Part shown: positions 9,072 through 17,297 of the stretch, in pieces
Layout: the number at the start of each line of letters is the position of its first letter
How positions within the stretch are numbered: position 1 is the first letter of the stretch
Origin: CAWDLX01 sp963753485
GTDB lineage: Bacteria; Actinomycetota; Actinomycetes; Mycobacteriales; Micromonosporaceae
Length of the DNA stretch: 64,000 nucleotides
NCBI GenBank assembly: GCA_963753485.1
Contig: CAVWCL010000020.1
Location: 310,001-374,000, forward strand
Direction: 5' to 3'
Position numbers and translations under genes: made by a program
The notes under the pieces: generated by a model
The model's input: only the letters and a program-made list of their open reading frames with translations
Database searches by the model: none
Told to the model about the DNA's origin: nothing

Positions 9072-10070
9072 TCAGCCGGCGAGGGCGGCAACCGCCTCCG
9101 CGAGCCGCATCGCGTAGCCGGATTCGTTGTCGTACCAAGCGGCCACCGAGACCAGATCGCCGTCCTGCACAGCGGTGAGCGGGGCGTCCAGGATCGACGA
9201 CGCGGTGTCGCCGACGATGCGCGAGGAGGCCCACTCGTCGCGCAGTACCCCGAAGATCCCCTTCAGCGGCGCGCTGTCCGCGGCGGCGAGGAACGCGTCG
9301 TTCAGCTCCGCCGCCGTCGTCTTGCGGTTGACCCGTACGGTGAGCTCCACGATGCTGCCCGTGCGGACCGGGATCCGGTACGCCTTGCCGGTCACGTTGA
9401 GATCGGGCCAGATGAACTTCAGTGCCTTGGTGGCGCCGGACGATGACGGGATGAGGTTTTCCGCGGCGGCCCACGAGTCGCGCCGGTCCTTCATCGGCTG
9501 GTCGGTCAGCGACTGGGTGTTCGTATAGGCGTGCACGGTGGAGAAGAAGCCGTCCCGGACGCCGACGGCGTCCCGCAGGACCTTGATCACCGGGGCCAGG
9601 GCGTTGGTGGTACAGCTCGCCATGCTGATGATCCGGTGTCGGTCAGGGTCGTAGCTGTCCATGTTGATACCCGGCAGCAACACGGCGTCGCAGTCGTCGA
9701 GGGACTTGCTGGGCGCGCTGACCAGCACCCGCGCGGCGCCGCGGTCGAGATGCTGCTGGGCGCCGGCCCGGGTGGTGGCCCGGCCGGTGCAGTCGACGAC
9801 GAGCTCGACCCCGAGGGCGGCCCAGTCGGGCGTGCCGTCGCGGCCGTCCAGGTAACCGATGCGACGGGAGCCGATGACGATCGCCGTTGCATCCGCCGAG
9901 ACCGGCTCGCGCCACCGGCCGTAGTTGGTGTCGACCTCGAACAAAGCGGCGAACGACTCGGCCGGAGCGATGTCGCAGATGTAGGCCGGTTCGAACAGAC
10001 CCGCGGTCAGGCCGGCCTTGACGACCGAGCGACCGATACGCCCGAAACCGACAATAGCGACATTAGACAT
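9072..10070 (-). CDS. gap: Glyceraldehyde-3-phosphate dehydrogenase, type I
   Basis: NAD(P)-dependent GAPDH of 332 residues acting in glycolysis/gluconeogenesis. It has an N-terminal Rossmann motif (VAIVGFGRIGRSV), the catalytic-cysteine segment SMASCTTNALAP, the substrate segment HAYTNTQSLTDQP and a C-terminal AAWYDNESGYA. The acidic ICDI at the end of beta-2 favours NAD over NADP. The frame extends upstream, but the ATG at 10070 has a good ribosome site (AAGGGAG) and the normal N-terminus. It stands alone, with no glycolytic neighbours, so it may be a secondary copy. Confidence 0.93.
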   Translation of the reverse strand: MSNVAIVGFGRIGRSVVKAGLTAGLFEPAYICDIAPAESFAALFEVDTNYGRWREPVSADATAIVIGSRRIGYLDGRDGTPDWAALGVELVVDCTGRATTRAGAQQHLDRGAARVLVSAPSKSLDDCDAVLLPGINMDSYDPDRHRIISMASCTTNALAPVIKVLRDAVGVRDGFFSTVHAYTNTQSLTDQPMKDRRDSWAAAENLIPSSSGATKALKFIWPDLNVTGKAYRIPVRTGSIVELTVRVNRKTTAAELNDAFLAAADSAPLKGIFGVLRDEWASSRIVGDTASSILDAPLTAVQDGDLVSVAAWYDNESGYAMRLAEAVAALAG

Positions 10071-10217
10071 ACATACTCCCTTGGTGCTCACGCATTCGCA
10101 GCCGCATGCTGCGGGGTCTGGGGCAAATCGCAGGAATACTCTAACCCGATCTAACCCGGACACCCCCCGCGCCCGGCCCCTCTCCGCCCGCCCCCTTCCC
10201 CGCCCGCCCCCTTCCCT

Positions 10218-10288
10218 GTCGATCTAGGGCCTATGCACATGGTTCGATCTCCAATCGTGTGCTTTAGCCCTAGATCGACGGCTATAGT
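10218..10288 (+). promoter_or_regulatory. Long inverted repeat overlapping a predicted leaderless promoter
   Basis: Perfect 13-bp arms GTCGATCTAGGGC (10218-10230) and GCCCTAGATCGAC (10267-10279) flank a 36-nt centre, which itself holds a weaker inner pairing (GCACATG with CGTGTGC). A -10-like TATAGT lies at 10283-10288, seven bases before the ATG at 10295. That spacing would place transcription initiation at or near the start codon. The right arm would then cover the -35 to -10 interval, as an operator would. Promoter and operator roles are inferred. Confidence 0.5.
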
Positions 10289-10294
10289 GCGCTG

Positions 10295-11254
10295 ATGGTC
10301 AAGCCGTTCGCCTCCTCCGCGGATCTGGCCGAGAAGACGGAGACGTTCGAGATCATCGCGCCGGGGGTGTACGGCCTGACCGCCGAGGGCGACCCGAATG
10401 TGGGCGCGGTCGAGGGCGAGGACTTCCTGGTGGCGTTCGAGGCCCGGGCGACCCCGCTGATGGCCCGGCGGTGGCTCGACCAGCTGCGCCAGCACACCAC
10501 GAAACCCGTGCGCTACCTGGTGCTCAGCCACTACCACGCGGTGCGCACCCTCGGTGCCGCCGCATTCGACGCCCGTACCGTGGTCGCGCACGAGCAGACG
10601 CGCGCCCTGATCGCGGAGCGGGGGGCCGCCGACTGGGCCTCGGAGCAGGCCCGGATGCCGAGGCTCTTCACCGGTCACGAGACCATCTCCGGGCTCACCT
10701 GGCCCGACCTGACGTTCACCGATCGGCTCACGATCGACCTCGGCGGCGAGCGCGGGCAGCTCATCCTGCAGTACTGCGGTCGCGGACACACCGCCGGCGA
10801 CATCGTCGCCTGGTTGCCGCGCGCACGCGTGCTCTTCGCCGGCGACCTGGTGGAGGCGCAGGCCGCGCTCTACACCGGCGACGCGTTTCATTGCGACTGG
10901 TCCACGACCACCCTGGACCGGCTCGCCGCGCTGGATGCCGAGATCCTCGTGGGCGGGCGTGGACCGGTCGTTCGCGGCGGCGGTGCCGTCGGCGCGGCGA
11001 TCGCGCAGACCCGCTCGTTCCTCACCGTGATGATCGATCTGACCAGCGCGCTCCACGAGGGGGGTGGCACCGTCCGCGACGCGTTCGCGGCCGTGCACGA
11101 GGCGCTGGCGCCCACCTTCGGCAGCTGGCCGATCTTCGAGCACTGCCTGCCGTTCAACGTGCAGCGGCTGTGGGACGAGCTCGACGGGATCGACTGGCCA
11201 CGCATCTGGACCGCCGCCCGGGACCGCGAGGTGTGGGCAGCGCTGCAGGGATGA
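10295..11254 (+). CDS. Metallo-beta-lactamase-fold hydrolase with degenerate metal motif
   Basis: 319-residue member of the MBL superfamily, resembling the SoxH/quinoprotein-relay branch. The first metal motif reads SHYHAVRTLG where active enzymes have HxHxDH, so the Asp and His of the second metal site are replaced. GRGHTAGD and FAGDLVE are kept. Metal content and catalysis are therefore uncertain. The ATG at 10295 probably sits on a leaderless message. The gene is the first of a coupled series: its stop overlaps a tiny ORF and then a chain leading to an aromatic hydroxylase, suggesting a joint role in oxidative catabolism. Confidence 0.75.
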   Translation: MVKPFASSADLAEKTETFEIIAPGVYGLTAEGDPNVGAVEGEDFLVAFEARATPLMARRWLDQLRQHTTKPVRYLVLSHYHAVRTLGAAAFDARTVVAHEQTRALIAERGAADWASEQARMPRLFTGHETISGLTWPDLTFTDRLTIDLGGERGQLILQYCGRGHTAGDIVAWLPRARVLFAGDLVEAQAALYTGDAFHCDWSTTTLDRLAALDAEILVGGRGPVVRGGGAVGAAIAQTRSFLTVMIDLTSALHEGGGTVRDAFAAVHEALAPTFGSWPIFEHCLPFNVQRLWDELDGIDWPRIWTAARDREVWAALQG

Positions 11255-11286
11255 CCCTGGTACGCCACGGGACGGTGCGCGGATGA
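11251..11286 (+). CDS. Tiny coupled ORF, MTLVRHGTVRG
   Basis: An 11-codon ORF whose ATG overlaps the TGA of the MBL-fold gene (ATGA at 11251-11254). Its own TGA overlaps the ATG of the first 38-bp repeat unit (ATGA at 11283-11286). It is the first link in a chain of six minimal ORFs between two full genes. Its sequence differs from the repeated peptide after it. Translation is inferred from the overlaps only. Confidence 0.45.
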   Translation: MTLVRHGTVRG

Positions 11287-11472
11287 CCGACGACGCGCTT
11301 GCCTCAGCGGAGGAGGCGGGATGACCGACGACGCGCTTGCCTCAGCGGAGGAGGCGGGATGACCGACGACGCGCTTGCCTCAGCGGAGGAGGCGGGATGA
11401 CCGACGACGCGCTTGCCTCAGCGGAGGAGGCGGGATGACCGACGACGCGCTTGCCTCAGCGGAGGAGGCGGG
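11283..11472 (+). repeat. Five tandem 38-bp units, each a complete mini-ORF with ribosome site
   Basis: Exact tandem units start at 11283, 11321, 11359, 11397 and 11435. Each has an ATG, 13 sense codons reading MTDDALASAEEAG, and a TGA that overlaps the next ATG (GGATGA). An internal GGAGGAGG serves as Shine-Dalgarno for the next start. The fifth unit delivers ribosomes to the ATG of the FAD hydroxylase at 11473. Because each unit is self-contained, copy number can change without shifting downstream reading. A related unit occurs before cbpM at 30433-30512. Confidence 0.9.
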
Positions 11473-13041
11473 ATGACGGAGCGGGTCCCGGTGATCGTGG
11501 TGGGCGCGGGGCCGGTCGGGCAGAGCACCGCGCTGCTGCTGGCCCGCTGGGGCATCCGCACCCTGCTGCTGGATGCCCGGCCCGCCCGGGACGAGATCGG
11601 CTCGCGCTCGATCGTCCAGCAACGTGACGTCATCGACGTGTGGGATGCGGTTGGCGCCGGTTCACCGATCGCCGCGGAGGGCATCACCTGGCGTACCGCG
11701 CGCACCTACTACCGTGATCGCGAACTCTTCGCGGTGGAGTTCGCCGACCGTGGCCACTCCCCGTTCCCGCCCTTCGTCAACGTGTCCCAGGCACGGACCG
11801 AGGCGGTCCTGGACGCGCGGATCGCGCGCGAGCCACAGGTCGAGCTCCGCTGGGACCACCGGGTCACCGCGATCGTCCCGGACGCCGACGGCGTCCGGGT
11901 GACCTGTGCCGGGCCGACCCGCGAACTCAGCGCGCGCTACGTCGTGGTGTGTGCCGGCGGGCGCTGTGACGACCTGCGCGCGGGCCTGGGTCTCTCGTTC
12001 GACGGCGAGACCTTCGACGACCAGTTCCTCATCTGCGACATCCGTACGCAGCTGCCGGGGTGGGAGTACGAGCGGCGGTTCTACTTCGACCCGGTGTGGA
12101 ACCCCGGCCGGCAGGTCCTGGTGCACCCGTGTCCGGGCAGCACGTTCCGCATCGATTGGCAGGTGGCGCCCGACTTCGACCTGGCCGCCGAGGAGGCCTC
12201 GGGCGGGCTGGACCGGCGGATCCGCCAGATCGTCGGTGACCGCCCGTACCAGGTCGTATGGCGCTCGGTCTACCGATTCCAGTCCCGGGTGGTGCCACGC
12301 ATGCGGGTGGGCCGGGTTCTGCTGGCCGGGGACAGCGCCCATCTGATGTCGCCGTTCGGCGCCCGTGGGTTGAACTCCGGGGTCCTCGATGCCGAGAACG
12401 CCGCCTGGAAACTGGCCTTCGTCCTGCGCGGCTGGGCGCCGCCGACGCTGCTGGAGACCTACCACGACGAGCGGCACGCGGCCGCGCTGGAGAACCTCGA
12501 CGTGACCTCGGCGACCATGCGGTTCCTTGTCCCCCGCACGGAGCTCGAGCGTCGGCGGCGCCTGGATGTGCTGGCGCGGGCCGGAACCGATCCGCAGGCC
12601 GGTGCCATGGTCGACTCCGGCCGGCTGGCCGAGCCCTTCTGGTACCACGACTCCCCGCTCACCACGCCGAATCCGGCCCGCCCGTTCACCGGCCGGCCGC
12701 CACGCGGCCGAGTCCACCCACCGGTGCCCGGGGTGTTGGTGCCGGACTGCCCGCTCGATGCGCCCGCCGCCGCTGGCGCCCGGCGACTACGTGAGCTGGC
12801 CCGTCGCGGAGTCTGCGTGCTGGCGCCGGGCCCGCCGGTGCACCGCGAGGCCCCGGTTGCCCAGTACCAGCTGTCCGATCTGGACAGTGACGGCATGCTC
12901 GCCGCGACGCTGAATATGGCCTCGAACGAGGTCTGGGTACTCCGGCCGGACGCACACATCGCGGCGATCCTGACCGACCCGGCCCCGGCGGAGCTGGACG
13001 TCGCCGTTGCCCGCAGTCTCGCCCACGCCGGTCTCGGCTGA
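11473..13041 (+). CDS. FAD-dependent aromatic-ring hydroxylase (PheA/MhpA type)
   Basis: 522-residue flavoprotein monooxygenase. The N-terminal FAD motif is VIVVGAGPVGQSTALLLARWG. GDSAHLMSPFGARGLNSGVLDAENAAWKL near residues 290-320 is the second FAD motif of the class A hydroxylases. The length, and a C-terminal thioredoxin-like tail region, agree with the phenol/3-hydroxyphenylpropionate hydroxylase branch. Upstream in-frame starts are only the repeated mini-ORF units; the true start is the first ATG followed by flavoprotein sequence, with GGAGGAGG upstream. The substrate is unknown. Confidence 0.85.
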   Translation: MTERVPVIVVGAGPVGQSTALLLARWGIRTLLLDARPARDEIGSRSIVQQRDVIDVWDAVGAGSPIAAEGITWRTARTYYRDRELFAVEFADRGHSPFPPFVNVSQARTEAVLDARIAREPQVELRWDHRVTAIVPDADGVRVTCAGPTRELSARYVVVCAGGRCDDLRAGLGLSFDGETFDDQFLICDIRTQLPGWEYERRFYFDPVWNPGRQVLVHPCPGSTFRIDWQVAPDFDLAAEEASGGLDRRIRQIVGDRPYQVVWRSVYRFQSRVVPRMRVGRVLLAGDSAHLMSPFGARGLNSGVLDAENAAWKLAFVLRGWAPPTLLETYHDERHAAALENLDVTSATMRFLVPRTELERRRRLDVLARAGTDPQAGAMVDSGRLAEPFWYHDSPLTTPNPARPFTGRPPRGRVHPPVPGVLVPDCPLDAPAAAGARRLRELARRGVCVLAPGPPVHREAPVAQYQLSDLDSDGMLAATLNMASNEVWVLRPDAHIAAILTDPAPAELDVAVARSLAHAGLG

Positions 13042-13074
13042 CCGCCTCCGCCGCCCGCCGGTCGGCCACTGCGC

Positions 13075-13749
13075 TCAGGCGGTGTCCAGGCGGGCGCGCA
13101 GCGCGTCGATCCCCGAGCGGATGAGGTCGCCGTAGCCGTCGGCCGGCAGGTCGGGAATCGACGCCTCGGCCGCGGCGAGCTGGCTGCGGGACTCCTCGAT
13201 CTGGCCCAGTTTCTCGTGGTCGGCCGCGAGATTCAGGTGCAGTGAAGCGTAGAGGCCACGCACGGTCAACGCCGGGTGGAACTTCTGCGCGCGCTCGTCG
13301 GTGAGCTCGGACGCGGCGGCCAGCGCCCTGCGGTCCCAGGCCAACTCGTCGCTGGGATCGTCCTGGAGATCGGCCACATAGTGGGCCAGCATCACCCGAT
13401 GCAGGGCATCGCCGTCATCGCCGACCTGCGCCCACGCGCGGTCGAACGCCTCCCGGGCGTGCACCCGTTCGCCATGCAGGGCCTGGCTCTGCGCCGCGAT
13501 GATGAGATCCATGATCGGGTCGGCACCGTCGACCGGACCGGCAGCGTCGGCCGGACCGGCCCGGTGTACCGGATCAGCCTGGTACGGCTCGGGGCTCGCC
13601 GGCTGGTCGAGGCGGGTGATGATCTCGTAGCAGACCCGCACGCAGCCGTCGCAGATCCAGACGTTCGGGCCGGCGACCAGCCGGGCCACCTCTGCCGGAC
13701 CCTTACCGCAGAACGAACACGCTGCGTCGTCGGACACGCGCTTGGTCAC
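13075..13749 (-). CDS. ClpX-type C4 zinc finger fused to a helical repeat domain
   Basis: 224 residues. Residues 11-42 form a C4 zinc finger like the N-terminal ZBD of ClpX (CSFCGKG ... WICDGCVRVC). No AAA+ ATPase follows. A proline/aspartate-rich linker (roughly 50-80) leads to an alpha-helical region of TPR character (for example HAREAFDRAWAQVGDDGDALHRVMLAHYVADL). ClpX ZBD domains dimerise and bind substrates and adaptors, so this could be a ClpX-interacting or regulatory protein; that is inference. Adjacent genes give no clear functional hint. Confidence 0.7.
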   Translation of the reverse strand: MTKRVSDDAACSFCGKGPAEVARLVAGPNVWICDGCVRVCYEIITRLDQPASPEPYQADPVHRAGPADAAGPVDGADPIMDLIIAAQSQALHGERVHAREAFDRAWAQVGDDGDALHRVMLAHYVADLQDDPSDELAWDRRALAAASELTDERAQKFHPALTVRGLYASLHLNLAADHEKLGQIEESRSQLAAAEASIPDLPADGYGDLIRSGIDALRARLDTA

Positions 13750-13831
13750 GCACGGATCGTCGCACGGATCGCGCTCAGCCTCCCGCCGTTCGTTCGCGCT
13801 GCGGTGCTCGCACCCGCTCGCTCCTCGCGCC

Positions 13832-15226
13832 TCACCGGCGCGCCCGGTGTACCGGCCGGCCGGTCAGGCAACGGGCGTCAGCCGTCATCGCCCGTACCAG
13901 GATCTCCAGGTCCGGATAGCGGTCGGCGTCGGCCCGGACGGTGATGGTCAGGTGGCCGGCGTAGGAGAAGGCGAGGAACGACAGCGCAAGGTTGCCGGCG
14001 AGCGCTCCGAGCGGGATCAGCTCGAGCACCGGCGCTCCGAGCAGGTTCACCGGATCCGCCGGGCCGACAACGTCGCTCACCACGACGTTGGTCAGGTGCT
14101 GGTGCCGGGTGGCGTACCGCATGAGCCGGGAACGGGCCAGCCAGACCAGTACCCCCTGTTCGGTGGTCGGGTGTTGGCTGTCCTTCGCGGTCACCGTCTG
14201 CGTCCGTACGGCCGCTAGCCGCGACATCGGATCGGCCGCCGACAGGGGGAGCCGGACCACGATGATGCCGGCTCGGTTGCCGCCGTCGGCCGCCTGGTCC
14301 GGGGTGCGCTGGGCGACCGCAACGGCGGCGTGCGGCGTGATGTCGACGATGGACTCGCCGCGGGCCAGCAGCAGCGCCCGTAGGCCACCGGCCACCAGGT
14401 TGAGGACCAGGTCGTTGATGGTCGCGCTACGTTCGTGCGCGGCCGCGCGGGCTTCCTCCAGGTCGAGGCGGACCACAGCCAGCCGGCGGTGGCGCCCGAT
14501 CGGTCCGTTCAGCGACGTCCGCGGCGCCCCCCAGGCGGCGAGCAGCGAGCGCCAGCCGGCCCGTACCGACCCGCCCCACCGGGCGGGCCTGGGTCGCCAT
14601 CGCCGCAGCGCGCCCCGACCCGCCCGCAGGTTCGCCAGTACCAGCGCGCCCCAACCCGGTGGCGGCTCGGGGATCCACGGCCCACGGCCGCCCTCGACCG
14701 CGACCGGAGGCTCGCCGAGCACGGTGGCGAGCAGGTGCAGCGCGGCGAGGCCGTCGGCGATCGCATGGTGCAACGCCATCAGGACGGCGACGCGCTGGTC
14801 GGGCAGGCCGGTGAGGAACCAGATGCGCCATAACGGATGCGCCCGGTCCAGGACCGGGGCGAGCAGCTCCTCGGCCAGCATGAGCAGGGCCGGCTCGTCG
14901 GCCGGCGCCGGGACCGTGACCTGCGCCACGTGCCGCTCGATGCGAAAGCCCGGATCGTCGACCCACAGCGGTCGACCGGCCAGAGGTCCCGGGCGGTGAA
15001 GGCGCTGGCGGAGTATCGGCACCGCGTCAAGGCGCCGATCGAGCAGGGTCCGCAACTGCGACAGTCGCAACGATCCCTCACGGTCATACAGGGCGGCGCC
15101 GTCGAGCACCACGAGCACACCCACATGCATCGGCGTATCCGGCGCCTCGACCGCCAGATTGGTCACGTCGATCGCCGAGAGCCGCATCATCGCCGGCCCG
15201 CTGGCCAGTGCCGTCTGTCTGGACAC
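13832..15226 (-). CDS. WS/DGAT acyltransferase (wax ester/triacylglycerol synthase family)
   Basis: 464 residues. The catalytic HHxxxDG motif is present as ALHHAIADG near residue 152. The N-terminal segment typical of the family is LSAIDVTNLAVEAPDTPMHVG, and the C-terminal half contains a SATINDLVLNLVAGGLRALL-type segment. These enzymes transfer acyl groups from acyl-CoA to alcohols or diacylglycerol for storage lipid. A GTG at 15226 with GGAGG five bases upstream was chosen over a longer antisense frame. A second paralogue lies at 53280. Confidence 0.85.
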   Translation of the reverse strand: MSRQTALASGPAMMRLSAIDVTNLAVEAPDTPMHVGVLVVLDGAALYDREGSLRLSQLRTLLDRRLDAVPILRQRLHRPGPLAGRPLWVDDPGFRIERHVAQVTVPAPADEPALLMLAEELLAPVLDRAHPLWRIWFLTGLPDQRVAVLMALHHAIADGLAALHLLATVLGEPPVAVEGGRGPWIPEPPPGWGALVLANLRAGRGALRRWRPRPARWGGSVRAGWRSLLAAWGAPRTSLNGPIGRHRRLAVVRLDLEEARAAAHERSATINDLVLNLVAGGLRALLLARGESIVDITPHAAVAVAQRTPDQAADGGNRAGIIVVRLPLSAADPMSRLAAVRTQTVTAKDSQHPTTEQGVLVWLARSRLMRYATRHQHLTNVVVSDVVGPADPVNLLGAPVLELIPLGALAGNLALSFLAFSYAGHLTITVRADADRYPDLEILVRAMTADARCLTGRPVHRARR

Positions 15227-15690
15227 GCTCGCCTCCGGGCCCGATTCTGGCCCCTCGGCGGGCGACTGTCCCCGGGCGGAAGTCCCGTGGCGGCCGGCCG
15301 ACCGGCACGGTGGCTGGCGGCAATTTCGGGCCGGGAGGGCGGTCGGCGGTTGCCCACGTGACGTCACCGGAGACGGCCGCCGCCCGATCCGTCCACAGTG
15401 CAGCGTGCGCCGCCGGCGGGCATGCCAAAAAGCCCCACGGTCCCGTCCGGCGGCTCAGGCCCCGTGCGGCTCTTCCATCACGACACACCGGGCGGGCCGG
15501 GCCGAGCACCGGCGCGGTCCGGTTTCTGACAGCCGATGGCGGCACGCGCGGGCGGCCGTCATCGGCACGGGCCGCCGGGCAAAGAAGCCCGTTTGGTCCC
15601 AGATGGCGTGCACGGTCCGCGGCGAGTTGCGCGCTAGGGTCCCTACGGAACGACGTCGACTGCACACTCCCTCCGGCCCTAAGGCGCGCC

Positions 15691-17250
15691 GTGAACGACC
15701 GCGACACCATGCTGCTTCCTCGCGTGGCGATCGTTGACGTGCCTGACGAGCCGGCGTGGCTGGCCGCGAATGTCGACGACGTCGGCTCGGCCGCGGCCAC
15801 GCCGCCCGAGCCACTGGCCGGGCGCGATCCGGCCCTGGCCCGGCTGGCCTGGTTGGTCCCCGCGCTGCTGACGCTGGCGCTGAGCCTGATCCGGATCACG
15901 TGGCCCGGCTTGTGGGGCGACGAGTTGGCCACCTGGGGGATGGCCAGCACGCCGTGGGGTCGGATGTGGCCGGTGCTCGGTCACGTGGATGCCGCCATCG
16001 CGCCGTACTACGTCCTCATGCACGCCATCACGGACGTCTTCGGCGCGTCGGACCTGGTGCTGCGACTGCCCTCGACGGTGGCGATGGCGGCCGCGGCGGC
16101 GATCGTGGCGATGATCGGCACCCGGCTCGTCGGGCCGCGGGCCGGGCTGCTCGCCGGCCTGATCCTGGCGGTCCTGCCGACGACGTCGCGGTACGCGCAG
16201 GAGGCCCGGCCCTACGCGCTCACGCTCTGCGCCGCGGCGCTGGCCACCCTGCTGCTCCTGCGGGCATTGGAGGTGCCGACCTGGCGGCGCTACGGCGGGT
16301 ACGCCGCCGCGCTCGCCTTCGTCGGGTTGGCCCACGTGGTCGCGCTCCTGGTCATCGCGGCTCACGCGGTCACCGTGTACGCCGGCCAGCGCCGGCTGCC
16401 CGGACGCTGGCTGGCGGCGAGCGCGGCCGCCATCGTGCCGGTGCTTCCGGTGGCCTACCTCGCCGCCCACCAGAGCGGCCAGATCTCCTGGATCCCGGCG
16501 GCGAGCTTCGCCTCACTCGTGGCGATGCCCGGCCAGTTCTTCGGCGTCGAGGTCCTCGGCGGCATCCTGCTGGTGCTGGCCGTGCTCGGATCCTCGTTGC
16601 GGCGGCCGGTCGCGGTCTTCACCGCATGGGCGCTGGTGCCTGCGGTGCTGCTCTTCGCGGTCTCCCAGGTGACGTCGCTGTGGTTGCCGCGCTATCTGCT
16701 GTTCACGCTGCCGGCGTGGGCGCTGCTGGCGGCGACTGCGCTGAACCGCACACCACTGGTGCGCGGGGTGGTGCTGGTGACAGCGATCGCGCTCATTGGA
16801 GCACCGGCTCAGATCCAGGACCGGACGGCGGCCGGGCACGGTCAGGGCACCAGTGCCGCCGCCGCCATTCTGGCGGCGAACGAACAACCCGGCGACGGCA
16901 TCGTCTACGCGCAGTCCGAGCCGGGTGGCGGCTGGGTCGCGCGAGACCTCGTTGCCCACTACGTGCCGGCGGATCGGCGGCCCCGCGACGTGTTCCTGGT
17001 CCGGCCCCCGCGTTCCGAGGGTCATCTGCTGGCCGGGGAGTGTTCCGCGCTGGACACCTGTCTGGCCGGCGCCCCGCGCTTGTGGACGATACGCAGCGGC
17101 ACCGTCTCCGATCCGATCGCCGGACTCGGTTTCGACAAGGAGCGGCTGCTGCGCGCTCGCTACAACCTGTTCCAGACCTGGACGTTCCAGGGTCTGACCT
17201 TGGCGCTGTTCATCGTCAAGCCGGACCCGGTCTCGCTCGCGGCGCGCTGA
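15691..17250 (+). CDS. Multispanning membrane glycosyltransferase (GT39/ArnT-like)
   Basis: About 519 residues with ten or more hydrophobic helices. After a short cytosolic N-terminus comes LSLIRITWPGLWGDELATWGMA, whose WxDE-like acidic pair at the first extracytoplasmic loop is the mark of lipid-phosphate-sugar glycosyltransferases of the GT-C fold. RYAQEARPYALTL follows, as in GT39/PMT-like proteins. A GTG at 15691 is taken as start; an ATG at 15709 is possible. The gene precedes a processive GT2 and two GH26-like genes, which suggests surface polysaccharide assembly. Confidence 0.75.
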   Translation: MNDRDTMLLPRVAIVDVPDEPAWLAANVDDVGSAAATPPEPLAGRDPALARLAWLVPALLTLALSLIRITWPGLWGDELATWGMASTPWGRMWPVLGHVDAAIAPYYVLMHAITDVFGASDLVLRLPSTVAMAAAAAIVAMIGTRLVGPRAGLLAGLILAVLPTTSRYAQEARPYALTLCAAALATLLLLRALEVPTWRRYGGYAAALAFVGLAHVVALLVIAAHAVTVYAGQRRLPGRWLAASAAAIVPVLPVAYLAAHQSGQISWIPAASFASLVAMPGQFFGVEVLGGILLVLAVLGSSLRRPVAVFTAWALVPAVLLFAVSQVTSLWLPRYLLFTLPAWALLAATALNRTPLVRGVVLVTAIALIGAPAQIQDRTAAGHGQGTSAAAAILAANEQPGDGIVYAQSEPGGGWVARDLVAHYVPADRRPRDVFLVRPPRSEGHLLAGECSALDTCLAGAPRLWTIRSGTVSDPIAGLGFDKERLLRARYNLFQTWTFQGLTLALFIVKPDPVSLAAR

Positions 17251-17297
17251 GGCGAGCGTGGGGAGTAGGGCTCAATCACGGCCGATCGGGGGATGAG

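Noticed and set aside
11283..11472. CRISPR-like reading of the tandem units
   Set aside because: Units are contiguous with no spacers, and each is an ORF with stop-start overlap. No cas genes are present.
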